Assembly: GCF_028561335.1 (NCBI RefSeq)
Contig: NZ_JAQQTG010000051.1
Location: 1-64,000, forward strand
From: Aequorivita todarodis
GTDB lineage: Bacteria > Bacteroidota > Bacteroidia > Flavobacteriales > Flavobacteriaceae
Length of the DNA: 64,000 nt
Reading direction: 5' to 3'
Below are positions 50,154 through 58,747 of this stretch, piece by piece (position 1 is the stretch's first letter; the number at the start of each line of letters is the position of its first letter). The notes under the pieces are model-generated. The model worked only from the letters and a program-made list of their open reading frames with translations. It made no database searches and was not told the DNA's origin. A program made the translations under genes and the position numbers.

Positions 50154-51293
50154 TTAATTAGTTAATTCTGCCAATTGTTTCCCGATTGAACTGCCAATGG
50201 CGACGCCCATTCCGCCGAGACGCACGCCGCAGAATACGTTTTCAGAAACTGCCTCAACAATCGGTTTTTTCTGTTTTCCCATTCCCATAATGCCGCTCCA
50301 CCGTCTTTCAATCTCGAAGTTTTGCCGTGGTAAAATTACGGTTTTAAGCAATTCCTCCAACTTGTTTTGCACCAATTCCGTCAATTGCATTTCGGTGGTT
50401 TCCTCGGTTTTAAAATCGAGGTTTCTGCCGCCGCCGAAAAGGATGCGGTTGTCAATATTTCTGAAATAATAATACCCTTTATCCAAATGGAATGTGCCTT
50501 TTATTTGAAGGTTTTCAATGGGTTTGGTAACCAAAACCTGTGCCCTTGCTGGCTTCACATCTTCATCCAAAAACTGTTTCGCGAAACCGTTTGTGGCGAT
50601 AAATACTTTTTTCACCCGTATGTCACACTGAGCTTGTCGAAGTGTTTCGGACGAATTTAGTTGAATTGAAACAGCTTCACCGTTATCTGAAATGTCTGTG
50701 ATTTCCGAAGAATTCAGTATCAAAATGTTTTCTTCCGAAGCTTTTTTTATGAGCCCGAGCACCATTTTTCCGGTGTCAATCTGTCCTTCAAATGCACTGT
50801 AAATAAGTTTTGGCTGAATATGTTTAAAGCCGAAATGGTTTTCTTTTTCTGAAAAAACTTCGGCTTTGAAGATTGGTTTCAGCAATTGGTTTACGTAGCC
50901 AATCTTTGATTTGCAATTTTCGAAAAGCTCGGTGTCTTCCTTTGTAAAAAGTTCGTAGCCGCCGTATTCTTGGTAATCCAACTGTTGGTCACCCAAAGTC
51001 TTCCGAAGCAATTTTAACCCTTCTACCCTGTTTTTTACGAGTTGGACAACCTCTTCCTCAGAATGATTTTTTAAATCTTCGAGAATTTCAGAAATACTTC
51101 CGAAGCAGGCAAAACCGGCATTTTTGGTACTGGCACCGCTGGGTAGAATTCCTCTTTCAAAAACTACAATTTTACTTTTGGGAAATTTTTTCCGAAGCGA
51201 AAGCGCGCAACTTAAGCCCACAATTCCGCTTCCGATTATGGCGTAATCGATGTTTGAAAGCCAGGTTTTATGTTCCCAGAATGAAAGATTCAT
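50154..51293 (-). CDS. FAD-dependent oxidoreductase, DAO family
   Basis: 379 residues from the ATG at 51293. Dinucleotide-binding YAIIGSGIVGLSCALSLRKKFP, then the second FAD motif GASTKNAGFACFGS, and a C-terminal ERRWSGIMGMGKQKKPIVE...GVRLGGMGVAIGSSIG. Similar to glycine or D-amino-acid oxidases; substrate unknown. Residues about 215-224 (SETLRQAQCDI) are encoded by an intergenic-type repeat inserted in frame. Confidence 0.9.
   Translation of the reverse strand: MNLSFWEHKTWLSNIDYAIIGSGIVGLSCALSLRKKFPKSKIVVFERGILPSGASTKNAGFACFGSISEILEDLKNHSEEEVVQLVKNRVEGLKLLRKTLGDQQLDYQEYGGYELFTKEDTELFENCKSKIGYVNQLLKPIFKAEVFSEKENHFGFKHIQPKLIYSAFEGQIDTGKMVLGLIKKASEENILILNSSEITDISDNGEAVSIQLNSSETLRQAQCDIRVKKVFIATNGFAKQFLDEDVKPARAQVLVTKPIENLQIKGTFHLDKGYYYFRNIDNRILFGGGRNLDFKTEETTEMQLTELVQNKLEELLKTVILPRQNFEIERRWSGIMGMGKQKKPIVEAVSENVFCGVRLGGMGVAIGSSIGKQLAELTN
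50621..50645. repeat. CACTGAGCTTGTCGAAGTG repeat inside the FAD oxidoreductase gene
   Basis: This imperfect palindrome is, to my knowledge, frequent between genes in Bacteroidota; here it is read in frame as LRQAQCDI. A degenerate relative (ACTTCAACAGGCCCAGCACA) is at 57464-57483. Confidence 0.8.
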
Positions 51294-51331
51294 TTTACTG
51301 CTATTTAGAAACAAATATACTTAGGAAAACA

Positions 51332-51358
51332 TCCCCCTTGCCCCCTTGGAAGGGGGAA
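51332..51358. repeat. CCCCCTTGCCCCCTTGGAAG repeat copy
   Basis: Degenerate member of the CCCCC-GGGGG family in the gap upstream of the FAD oxidoreductase gene. Confidence 0.65.
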
Positions 51359-51384
51359 TTTTTTGAACTTCAAAATAACGCTGA

Positions 51385-51433
51385 ACTAAAAAAGCACCAA
51401 ATTCCAATAATTGATTTTGGAATTTGGTGCTTT
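51385..51433 (-). terminator. Terminator of the accC operon
   Basis: Perfect 16-bp stem (51391-51406 with 51418-51433; core AGCACCAAATTCC) with an 11-base loop; on the minus strand it is followed by a T run. Also contains the CCAAATTCC repeat word. Confidence 0.8.
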
Positions 51434-51451
51434 ATTTTTGGAATTTGAAAT

Positions 51452-52804
51452 TTATTCTTCCTCAGGTTCGTTCATTTTAAACGTATTCATAAAGGCAGTG
51501 GTGTAATTTCCAGCCACATAATCCGGCTCGTCCATCAATTGGCGGTGGAACGGGATTGTAGTCTTTATGCCTTCAATTACGAATTCGTCCAAAGCCCGCT
51601 TCATCTTGTTTATTGCCTCCTCACGGGTTTGTGCGGTGGTGATAAGCTTTGCGATCATGGAATCGTAATTCGGGACAATAGTATAGCCCGCATATACATG
51701 CGTATCCAAACGTACCCCATGGCCTCCGGGGGCGTGCAAAACCGTTATTTTACCCGGCGAAGGACGGAAATCGTTATAAGGATCTTCCGCGTTTATTCTA
51801 CATTCTATGGCGTGCAGCTGGGGTGTGTAATTTTTTCCTGAAATTGGAACACCGGCGGCAACCAAAATCTGTTCGCGGATTAAGTCGTAATCGATAACCT
51901 GTTCGGTGATTGGGTGCTCCACTTGAATACGGGTGTTCATTTCCATAAAATAGAAATTTCGGTGTTTATCTACCAAAAATTCTATAGTTCCGGCACCTTC
52001 GTATTTTATGTACTCGGCAGCTTTTACGGCGGCGTTGCCCATATCGGTACGCAGCTTTTTAGTCATAAACGGACTGGGCGTTTCCTCTGTAAGTTTTTGG
52101 TGGCGACGCTGAATGGAGCAGTCGCGCTCACTTAAATGGCAAGCTCTACCTGTGCTATCGCCCACAATTTGGATTTCGATATGGCGTGGCTCTTCAATGA
52201 GTTTTTCCATATACATTCCATCGTTTCCAAAGGCGGCGGCAGCTTCCTGACGGGCGCTATCCCACGCTTTTTTAAGTTCGTCCTTTTTCCAAACGGCGCG
52301 CATTCCTTTTCCTCCACCTCCTGCGGTAGCTTTCAGCATAACAGGATAACCGACTTCTTCGGCCAGCTTTTCGCACTTTTCATATGATTCGATAATGCCG
52401 TCACTCCCGGGAACCGTGGGAACTCCAGCCGCTTTCATCGTAGCTTTGGCAGAAGCTTTATCGCCCATGCGGTCAATCATTTCTGGGGAAGCGCCAATAA
52501 ATTTAATGCCGTGCTCCTGGCAGATTTTTGAAAACTTGGCATTTTCGGAAAGAAATCCGTAGCCGGGATGAATCGCATCTGCATTGGTTATTTCCGCGGC
52601 AGCGATTATATTGGACATTTTAAGGTAGCTCAAGTTACTGGGCGGTGGGCCAATACACACAGCCTCATCTGCAAAGCGTACGTGCAGACTTTCTGCATCT
52701 GCGGTTGAATAAACTGCAACCGTTTTAATGCCCATCTCTCGGCAGGTGCGAATGATTCGCAGCGCAATCTCACCTCTATTTGCAATTAATATCTTTTTAA
52801 ACAT
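51452..52804 (-). CDS. accC: Biotin carboxylase subunit of acetyl-CoA carboxylase
   Basis: 450 residues. [26 protein letters not shown] start, ATP-grasp glycine loop AGGGGKGMR, and [16 protein letters not shown]. Carboxylates the biotin on AccB; first step of fatty acid synthesis. Follows accB and fabH on the same strand. Confidence 0.97.
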   Translation of the reverse strand: MFKKILIANRGEIALRIIRTCREMGIKTVAVYSTADAESLHVRFADEAVCIGPPPSNLSYLKMSNIIAAAEITNADAIHPGYGFLSENAKFSKICQEHGIKFIGASPEMIDRMGDKASAKATMKAAGVPTVPGSDGIIESYEKCEKLAEEVGYPVMLKATAGGGGKGMRAVWKKDELKKAWDSARQEAAAAFGNDGMYMEKLIEEPRHIEIQIVGDSTGRACHLSERDCSIQRRHQKLTEETPSPFMTKKLRTDMGNAAVKAAEYIKYEGAGTIEFLVDKHRNFYFMEMNTRIQVEHPITEQVIDYDLIREQILVAAGVPISGKNYTPQLHAIECRINAEDPYNDFRPSPGKITVLHAPGGHGVRLDTHVYAGYTIVPNYDSMIAKLITTAQTREEAINKMKRALDEFVIEGIKTTIPFHRQLMDEPDYVAGNYTTAFMNTFKMNEPEEE

Positions 52805-52834
52805 ACTGTTTTGAAATTACAAATTACAAGCGCC

Positions 52835-52872
52835 AACTTCCAAAGTTGGAATTTGGGATTTGGAATTTGAGA
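52835..52872. repeat. GGAATTTGGGATTTGGAATT repeat in the accB-accC gap
   Basis: Copy of the AATTCC/GGAATTTGG dispersed repeat within the operon. Confidence 0.6.
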
Positions 52873-52879
52873 TTTATAT

Positions 52880-53365
52880 TTACGATGGATCTACTAAAAA
52901 TAGGGGTTGGTCAAACTCTACGGGAGAGGAATCGTCAACCAAAATTTTTACGATTTTACCGGAAACCTCACTTTCAATTTCGTTGAAAAGTTTCATAGCC
53001 TCAATCACACACAGAACATCGCCCGTTTTGATGGTGCTTCCCACCTCAACAAAAACAGGTTTGTCTGGGGATGGTTTTCTATAAAAAGTACCTATGATGG
53101 GCGACTTGATGGTTATAAATTTGGAATCCGTTGCAGGGGCTTCCGCAGCAGGTGGGGCTTGTTGAGGTGCGGCGGCAGTTTGGGGCTGTGCTGGCACCTG
53201 TGGCTGCGACATTGCAGGTATTTGCTGAATGTACGTTGTTTCACCTTTCCCGTCTTCAGATCCTGTTTTAATCGTGATCTTTATGTCTTCCGTTTCAAGT
53301 TTAACTTCGCTGGCACCGCTTTTTGCCACAAACTTGATCAAGTTTTGAATGTCCTTTAAATCCAT
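52880..53365 (-). CDS. accB: Biotin carboxyl carrier protein of acetyl-CoA carboxylase
   Basis: 161 residues. N-terminal helical part, a Pro/Ala/Gln-rich linker (about 55-82), and a biotinyl domain with the biotinylated lysine in [14 protein letters not shown]. Normal length. Confidence 0.97.
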   Translation of the reverse strand: MDLKDIQNLIKFVAKSGASEVKLETEDIKITIKTGSEDGKGETTYIQQIPAMSQPQVPAQPQTAAAPQQAPPAAEAPATDSKFITIKSPIIGTFYRKPSPDKPVFVEVGSTIKTGDVLCVIEAMKLFNEIESEVSGKIVKILVDDSSPVEFDQPLFLVDPS

Positions 53366-53398
53366 AATATACAGTTTAGTCTTTTGGGTTGTTTAAAA

Positions 53399-54397
53399 TT
53401 ATTTTGAATCGTAGGCCCATTTCAAGTAAACGGCGCCCCAAGTAAAGCCTCCCCCGAAGGAAGCGAATATCAAATTATCTCCTTTTTTAAGTTGTTTTTC
53501 GTAATCGGCCAAACAAAGCGGCAAGGTTGCAGAAGTGGTATTGCCGTATTTGTGGATGTTCATCATTACCTTCTCATCGGGCAATTTCATGCGGGAAGCA
53601 GCGGCATCAATAATACGTTTGTTGGCCTGGTGCGGCACCAGCCAGTCCACATCTTCACCGGTAAGGTTATTGTTTTTCATCACTTTTTCGCAGACATCGG
53701 CCATGTTTGAAACGGCAAATTTAAAAACTGTTTTTCCTTCCTGAAACACGAAATGTTGTTTGTTATTAACAGTTTCAATGGATGCGGGAAGCAACGACCC
53801 GCCAGCATCAATTTTTAGGAAAGGTCTTCCTACGCCATCGGTTCGAAGGTATTCGTCTTTCACGCCGAGTCCTTCGGTATTTGGCTCAAACAAAACGGCC
53901 CCGCCACCATCGCCAAAAATGATACAGGTGGTTCTATCGGTATAATCAATAATTGACGACATTTTATCGGCGCCAATAAGTAGTACTTTTTTATATTTTC
54001 CGGATTCTATATATCGGGCCGCGGTTGACATTCCGAAGAGAAAACTGGAGCAGGCGGCAACCAAATCATATGAAAAAGCGTTTACGGCGCCAATTTGCGT
54101 AGCCACATAAACTCCCGTGGCTGCTACTGGCATGTCTGGCGTTGCGGTTGCCATGATAACCATATCAATTTCGGCAGGGTCTGTATTGCTTTTTTGGAGA
54201 AGGTCTTTAGCTGCTTGGATAGCAAGATAGGAGGTGCCTTTGTCTTTATCCTTTAATATTCTTCGTTCCTTGATTCCGGTTCTGGTAGTAATCCACTCAT
54301 CGTTGGTATCTACCATAGTTTCCAGAACTTTGTTGGAGAGAACGTAATCTGGAACGTAACTCCCTACAGCGGTAATAGCTGCCGTGATAGTATTCAT
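53399..54397 (-). CDS. fabH: 3-oxoacyl-ACP synthase III
   Basis: 332 residues; starts fatty acid synthesis by condensing an acyl-CoA with malonyl-ACP. Catalytic triad: Cys in LVAACSSFLFGM, His in WLVPHQANKRII, Asn in HKYGNTTSATLP. Normal length, ATG start. Confidence 0.96.
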   Translation of the reverse strand: MNTITAAITAVGSYVPDYVLSNKVLETMVDTNDEWITTRTGIKERRILKDKDKGTSYLAIQAAKDLLQKSNTDPAEIDMVIMATATPDMPVAATGVYVATQIGAVNAFSYDLVAACSSFLFGMSTAARYIESGKYKKVLLIGADKMSSIIDYTDRTTCIIFGDGGGAVLFEPNTEGLGVKDEYLRTDGVGRPFLKIDAGGSLLPASIETVNNKQHFVFQEGKTVFKFAVSNMADVCEKVMKNNNLTGEDVDWLVPHQANKRIIDAAASRMKLPDEKVMMNIHKYGNTTSATLPLCLADYEKQLKKGDNLIFASFGGGFTWGAVYLKWAYDSK

Positions 54398-54520
54398 AAA
54401 GCTGAATTAAAATTCACAAAAAAGACCAAAAATCTTTTAAAAAGAGTGAAAATTACTAAATTTTACTTGAAATTCGGCACTTATTAAGTTGTTTTTGACT
54501 TTTCGCAAAGTGAAAAAACA

Positions 54521-54550
54521 AAAAAACCCTCACGTTCCCGTGAGAGTTTT
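54521..54550 (-). terminator. Terminator between rpmF and fabH
   Basis: CTCACG TTCC CGTGAG stem; on the minus strand it is followed by GGTTTTTTTG. It would partly uncouple yceD-rpmF from fabH-accB-accC. Confidence 0.75.
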
Positions 54551-54568
54551 TCATTAAAATGTATAGAA

Positions 54569-54766
54569 TTAAGCTTCTACTTGCTCAGTTGCATCAATCA
54601 CAACTTGACCGCGGTAGTACATTTTTCCTTCGTGCCAGTGTGCTCTGTGGAATAAATGCGACTCACCCGTTGTTGGGTCTATTGCAAGTGTAGGGGCAGT
54701 AGCTTTGTAATGCGTTCTTCTCTTATCTCTTCTGGTTTTCGAGATTTTTCTCTTAGGATGTGCCAT
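54569..54766 (-). CDS. rpmF: 50S ribosomal protein L32
   Basis: 65 residues: [40 protein letters not shown]. Usual position after yceD and before fab genes. Confidence 0.97.
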   Translation of the reverse strand: MAHPKRKISKTRRDKRRTHYKATAPTLAIDPTTGESHLFHRAHWHEGKMYYRGQVVIDATEQVEA

Positions 54767-54775
54767 TGCTTTTTA

Positions 54776-55321
54776 TTATTTATCCGTTAATAGTTTTTTT
54801 AATGAATCCCATCGGGGATCGGTATTTTCGTCTTCGGGCGTTGCTTCTTCACCTATCGCTTTCGGACTTAGTTCTTCAAGTTTGTCGAGTATGTCGCTTT
54901 TTAATGTTCCGTCTTTTACCCCGGGATGAATTCTTCGCGAAGGCATGGCCAACACAACAGATTCATAAATATATTGCTGAATGTTCACTTCGTAACTTCC
55001 GTGGGGCAAAATGAGCAAATCTTCATTTTCGTCATTGTATTCCTCCCCGAATTTTACTACAAATTTATAAGAACCCGAAATTTCCTGGTCAAAGGGCTCA
55101 TTTGTAATGTCGCAAGCAACGTTTACGGTTCCATCAAATGTTAATGTGAACTCCAGCAACGTGCTCATTTTTTCCAGCAGTACGTCGAGATTAATGGCAG
55201 CGTCATTAAATTCGTCATACTCAAAATGCTCAAAGAACGCTTTTTTTAATTCAAAGTTAAACTGGTGTTTTCCTAATTTCAGCCCTACGAAAGGGATGGT
55301 AAACTCTTTCAAATCCTTCAT
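54776..55321 (-). CDS. YceD family protein (DUF177)
   Basis: 181 residues from the ATG at 55321; a GTG at 55327 adds two. DUF177 proteins precede rpmF nearly everywhere and in plants and E. coli affect 23S rRNA accumulation. Motif CDITNEPFDQEISGSYKFVVKFG and the C-terminal DPRWDSLKKLL. Confidence 0.92.
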   Translation of the reverse strand: MKDLKEFTIPFVGLKLGKHQFNFELKKAFFEHFEYDEFNDAAINLDVLLEKMSTLLEFTLTFDGTVNVACDITNEPFDQEISGSYKFVVKFGEEYNDENEDLLILPHGSYEVNIQQYIYESVVLAMPSRRIHPGVKDGTLKSDILDKLEELSPKAIGEEATPEDENTDPRWDSLKKLLTDK

Positions 55322-55365
55322 TTTCACACCTATTTAAGACCTTAACCTTACGGATAAGGCGGGTG

Positions 55366-55393
55366 CAAAGATAAAAAATTATTTGAATAGCAA
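55366..55393 (-). promoter_or_regulatory. Promoter of the yceD-rpmF operon
   Basis: Minus strand: TTG (55393-55391), 17 bases, TATCTTTG (55373-55366). This fits the flavobacterial consensus TTG-N17-23-TAnnTTTG. Confidence 0.7.
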
Positions 55394-55402
55394 TTAATTT
55401 TT

Positions 55403-56464
55403 CTATTTCTTTTTTGAGTAGCTTTTTTTTCGTGTAGTCTGCAATGGATTTTTGCTGATTTCCTTGTATTCTTCACGGGTTTCAAAAATAGAAACGGCGC
55501 TAAAAACCGCTTCTCGGAAGGATTCAAAATTGGCTTCATTTTTTCCGGCCAAATCAAAGGCGGTACCGTGGTCCGGCGAGGTGCGTATGCGATCAAGCCC
55601 AGCGGTAAAGTTTACCCCCCTCCCAAAAGCAAGTGTTTTAAAGGGTATTAAGCCCTGATCGTGATAGGATGCGATTATGGCGTCAAAATTTTTATAATTC
55701 CCGGATCCAAAAAAACTATCTGCCGCGTAAGGCCCGAAAACCATTTTTCCGTTATTGCGAATATTGTCCAGAGCGGGGCGCAAAATAGTGTCGTCTTCAT
55801 CGCCAATCACTCCGTTATCGCCCGTGTGGGGATTGATGCCCAAAACGGCGATTTTTGGCTTTTCAATTCCGAAATCTTCAATTAATGTATGGTAAATGGT
55901 ATTGATCTTCTTGTCTATTCGTTCCCGGGTAATGTTTTTTACCACATCCTTTACGGCCACGTGGTCCGTTAAAAGCCCAACCCGCAGGTTTTCAGAAATC
56001 AAGAGCATCAAGCTTTCACCTTTTAGTTCCTGCGCCAAATAATCGGTATGCCCAGGAAAATTGAAACTTTCAGATTGAATGTTGCTCTTGTTGATGGGGG
56101 CGGTAACCAAAGCGTCTATCTTTTTATCCTTTAACGCGGCAACAGCAGCCTTCAAGGATTTAATGGCATATTCGCCTCCTGTCGCATTTTCTTCGCCAAA
56201 GGCAACATCAACGTGTTCCTTCCAAACATTCAGCACGTTTATTTTCTTTGGAACAAGATCTTCTATTTTATCTATTCCGTGGAAGTTGATATCGGTTTCA
56301 AAATGTTTTTTGAAAAAGGACATCAGTTTTACCGAAGCAAAAATAACGGGCGTACAAAACTCCAGCATGCGCGAATCCTCAAACGTTTTCAGAATTATCT
56401 CGCTTCCAATCCCGTTGATATCGCCTATTGAAATGCCGACTGTTATTTTGTCCTCTATGCTCAT
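55403..56464 (-). CDS. pdxA: 4-hydroxythreonine-4-phosphate dehydrogenase
   Basis: 353 residues, vitamin B6 synthesis. Motifs: GISIGDINGIGSEI at the start, ALVTAPINKSNI, FPGHTDYLA, VLGINPHTGDNG, ASYHDQGLIPFK, RTSPDHGTAFDLAGK. Divergent from ribE with overlapping promoter regions. Confidence 0.97.
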   Translation of the reverse strand: MSIEDKITVGISIGDINGIGSEIILKTFEDSRMLEFCTPVIFASVKLMSFFKKHFETDINFHGIDKIEDLVPKKINVLNVWKEHVDVAFGEENATGGEYAIKSLKAAVAALKDKKIDALVTAPINKSNIQSESFNFPGHTDYLAQELKGESLMLLISENLRVGLLTDHVAVKDVVKNITRERIDKKINTIYHTLIEDFGIEKPKIAVLGINPHTGDNGVIGDEDDTILRPALDNIRNNGKMVFGPYAADSFFGSGNYKNFDAIIASYHDQGLIPFKTLAFGRGVNFTAGLDRIRTSPDHGTAFDLAGKNEANFESFREAVFSAVSIFETREEYKEISKNPLQTTRKKSYSKKK

Positions 56465-56486
56465 TATGTTTGGCTCTTTTAATTGT

Positions 56487-56494
56487 TACTTTTG
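56487..56494 (+). promoter_or_regulatory. -7 element for ribE
   Basis: TACTTTTG, 27 bases before the ribE ATG. Confidence 0.5.
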
Positions 56495-56499
56495 CAGTA

Positions 56500-56507
56500 C
56501 AAATGTA
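56500..56507 (-). promoter_or_regulatory. -7 element for pdxA
   Basis: TACATTTG on the minus strand, only 5 bases from the ribE -7 element. Confidence 0.45.
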
Positions 56508-56520
56508 ACTAAATACTACA

Positions 56521-57108
56521 ATGTTTACAGGAATTATTGAAAGCGTTGGCGAAATAGCCCATCTTGCCAAAGAGGGTGAAAATCTTCAGATAGAAATAAA
56601 GAGCCCGTTAGCACAGGAACTGAAAATAGACCAAAGCGTGTCGCACAACGGAGTGTGTTTAACCGTTGTGGGACTAAAGGATTCTGTCTATGTGGTTACT
56701 GCCATTAAGGAAACTTTGGACAAAACAAATTTGAAAACCTTGGAAAAAGGTTCTTTGGTTAACCTGGAAAGAGCCATGAAACTGGGTGATAGGCTGGACG
56801 GCCATATCGTGCAGGGCCATGTGGATGGAACGGCAATTTGTAAAAAAGTGGAAGACGAAAACGGTAGCTGGGTTTTTACTTTTGAATATAAAAATTCAGG
56901 GTTCAGCACGGTTGAAAAAGGTTCCATTACGGTGAATGGCGTTAGCCTAACGGTGGTAAATTCTAAAAAAGGAGAATTTAGTGTCGCGATTATCCCTTAC
57001 ACTTTTGAGAATACAAATTTTAAGGAAATTAAAGCCGGAAGCGAAGTAAACTTGGAATTTGATATTATTGGGAAGTACGTGAAAAACCTTATGAAGCCTT
57101 ATTTATAA
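56521..57108 (+). CDS. ribE: Riboflavin synthase alpha chain
   Basis: 195 residues with two lumazine-binding repeats: MFTGIIESVGEIAHL...SVSHNGVCLTVVG and GHIVQGHVDGTA...SITVNGVSLTVVN. Makes riboflavin from two lumazine molecules. The C-terminus overlaps the convergent small gene by 20 bases. Confidence 0.96.
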   Translation: MFTGIIESVGEIAHLAKEGENLQIEIKSPLAQELKIDQSVSHNGVCLTVVGLKDSVYVVTAIKETLDKTNLKTLEKGSLVNLERAMKLGDRLDGHIVQGHVDGTAICKKVEDENGSWVFTFEYKNSGFSTVEKGSITVNGVSLTVVNSKKGEFSVAIIPYTFENTNFKEIKAGSEVNLEFDIIGKYVKNLMKPYL

Positions 57109-57286
57109 CCCGGCTTCTTTTATAAAATATATAGGCTCCCAATAAAATACCTGCAATGAGCAGGACCCATAAATTGTCGTCTATTGGTAATTCAGGTCCT
57201 CGATTCTGGGAAGGTGGCGGAGGACCTTGACCACCAGAAGTAGTTTGGATAGCAAGAATTATAACATTATAAATAAGTGATGTCAT
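57089..57286 (-). CDS. Small PID-CTERM-like membrane protein
   Basis: 65 residues: hydrophobic start (SLIYNVIILAIQTT), Gly/Pro-rich stretch (SGGQGPPPPSQNRGPELPID), then the motif PIDDNLWVLLIAGILLGAYIFYK and a basic end. This tripartite end (PID motif, hydrophobic helix, basic tail) looks like the PID-CTERM sorting tails of Bacteroidota. Function unknown. Confidence 0.75.
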   Translation of the reverse strand: MTSLIYNVIILAIQTTSGGQGPPPPSQNRGPELPIDDNLWVLLIAGILLGAYIFYKRSRVINKAS

Positions 57287-57484
57287 AGTTATTCATTAAC
57301 GATTTGGGATCGTATTTATGCGCCTAAAGTAATAATTTTTTTTTATCCTCAAATAAAAAATGAGTTATTGAATGGTTAATAACTCATTTTAATCGTGAAA
57401 ATTGTCATTTAATCGGATTATAATTGGATAATCAAATAATCAGTTAAATAAAATGGTGCCGTACTTCAACAGGCCCAGCACAGC
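57287..57484. other. AT-rich gap with a degenerate repeat
   Basis: No gene seen. AT-rich to about 57450, then ACTTCAACAGGCCCAGCACA (57464-57483), a degenerate relative of the CACTGAGCTTGTCGAAGTG repeat. Confidence 0.45.
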
Positions 57485-57562
57485 GCACGGACCCACTTTG
57501 GCTGAGTTTATATTGAGCCCTTCGGCTTCGCTCCAGATAAACTCTGTGTTAACGCTCCGTGC
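57485..57562. other. Nested inverted-repeat element, possible structured RNA
   Basis: Three nested stems: GCACGGA/TCCGTGC (57485-57491 and 57556-57562), GAGTTTAT/ATAAACTC (57504-57511 and 57537-57544) and GAGC/GCTC around a CCTTCGGCTTC loop. Lies 80 bases beyond the 3' end of the tRNA gene. The remainder to 57643 shows nothing else. Confidence 0.5.
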
Positions 57563-57643
57563 ATCCCGATATATAGGGACTCGCCACTATCATTTAGATT
57601 CAACAAAAATCTTATATATAAGGAATGAATCAACATTAAAAAG

Positions 57644-57717
57644 TGGTCCCACATGGGCTCGAACCATGGACCCCCTGATTATGAGTCAGGTGCTCTAACC
57701 AGCTGAGCTATGGGACC
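57644..57717 (-). tRNA. tRNA with CAU anticodon (tRNA-Met, possibly tRNA-Ile2)
   Basis: 74 bases on the minus strand. Acceptor GGTCCCA/TGGGACC, D arm AGCTCAGCTGGTTAGAGC, anticodon arm CCTGACTCATAATCAGG with anticodon CAT, T arm CATGGTTCGAGCCCATG. No encoded CCA. A CAU anticodon can be elongator Met, or Ile decoded after lysidine modification; D-loop and acceptor favour elongator Met but I cannot separate them by eye. Confidence 0.93.
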
Positions 57718-57829
57718 TTCTTATTTTCAAAATTTCAAATATCCACTTACCATGTATGTGCTATAAACCCACGGTCTTTGGATAAATTATAGGATTGCAA
57801 ATGTAAAACACTTTATAAATACAGCAAAA

Positions 57830-58243
57830 CTATTTTTGGTTATTCTCAATTTCTTGGCAAAGCTCTACCAATACCCCATTTGCGGACTTTGGGTGAAGAA
57901 AGGCCACCAGCTTATTGTCTGCTCCCTTTTTTGGAACATCATTTAACAATATAAAACCTTCATTTCTAAGTCGTTCCATTTCCGTTTTAATATCATTTAC
58001 CGCAAAAGCTATATGGTGAATTCCTTCCCCTCTTTTTTCAATAAATTTTGCAATCGGGCTATCAGGATTTGAGGCTTCCAAAAGCTCTATCTTACTTTCG
58101 CCGCAGCGGAAAAAGGAGGTTTCAACACCTTCACTTTCTACCTTTTCACTTTTATAGGGGGCAATTCCCAATAAAGCTTCATAAATTTTATTCGCTTCTG
58201 AAATATTCTTCACCGCAATCCCTATGTGTTCTATTTTTTCCAT
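57830..58243 (-). CDS. mce: Methylmalonyl-CoA epimerase
   Basis: 137 residues, glyoxalase/VOC fold: MEKIEHIGIAVKNISEANKIYEALLGI, IELLEASNPDSPIAKFIEKRGEGIHHIAFAVNDI, VELCQEI. Interconverts the two methylmalonyl-CoA epimers in propionate metabolism. Metal ligands His7, His in GIHHIAF and Glu in VELC are present. Confidence 0.94.
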   Translation of the reverse strand: MEKIEHIGIAVKNISEANKIYEALLGIAPYKSEKVESEGVETSFFRCGESKIELLEASNPDSPIAKFIEKRGEGIHHIAFAVNDIKTEMERLRNEGFILLNDVPKKGADNKLVAFLHPKSANGVLVELCQEIENNQK

Positions 58244-58338
58244 GTAAAATGTATTGAATGTTCCAAAAATACAAACTTAATTCCATTGAATTTCAACAAG
58301 CTTGTGGCTCCATTAACATTCGGTATGGTTTTATGTCC

Positions 58339-58346
58339 TATTTTTG
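58339..58346 (+). promoter_or_regulatory. -7 element for rbfA
   Basis: TATTTTTG ends only 4 bases before the ATG at 58351, so the transcript would be nearly leaderless if this is the real promoter. Confidence 0.4.
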
Positions 58347-58350
58347 CAGT

Positions 58351-58746
58351 ATGGTAGAAAGCAACAGACAAAAGAAAATTGCCGGGGTTCTGCAAAGCGA
58401 CCTCGCGAACGTCCTTCAAAATATGCTTCGCGAAGCAGGACAAACGGGCATTATTATTTCGGTAAGCAAGGTAAGCGTAACCACGGACCTTTCCATTGCG
58501 AAGGTATATGTAAGCGTGTTTCCCGCAGATAAAGCCGAAACCATTGTGGGAGAACTCAATAAACTAAAACCGGGCATAAAACACCAAATTGCCCAATTAA
58601 CGAAACACCAGCTGCGCAAAATGCCCGATCTTTCTTTTTATAACGACGATTCTTTGGAATATATCGAAAAGATTGACAAAGCCGTAAAAGGCGAAGAAAA
58701 TCCGCTGAAAAATCCAGATTTGCTTCCGAAACGAAAAAAGTCATAA
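58351..58746 (+). CDS. rbfA: 30S ribosome-binding factor A
   Basis: 131 residues from the ATG at 58351 (MVESNRQKKIAGVLQSDLANVLQ); an upstream ATG at 58258 adds 31 unrelated residues. KH-like fold: ISVSKVSVTTDLSIAKVYVSVFP, QLTKHQLRKMPDLSFYNDDSLEYIEKID. Matures 16S rRNA. The permease gene starts one base after its stop. Confidence 0.94.
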   Translation: MVESNRQKKIAGVLQSDLANVLQNMLREAGQTGIIISVSKVSVTTDLSIAKVYVSVFPADKAETIVGELNKLKPGIKHQIAQLTKHQLRKMPDLSFYNDDSLEYIEKIDKAVKGEENPLKNPDLLPKRKKS

Positions 58747-58747
58747 C

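Noticed and set aside
57453-57698. 81-residue open frame on the plus strand
   Set aside because: It runs antisense across the tRNA gene and the structured repeat, so it is not a gene.
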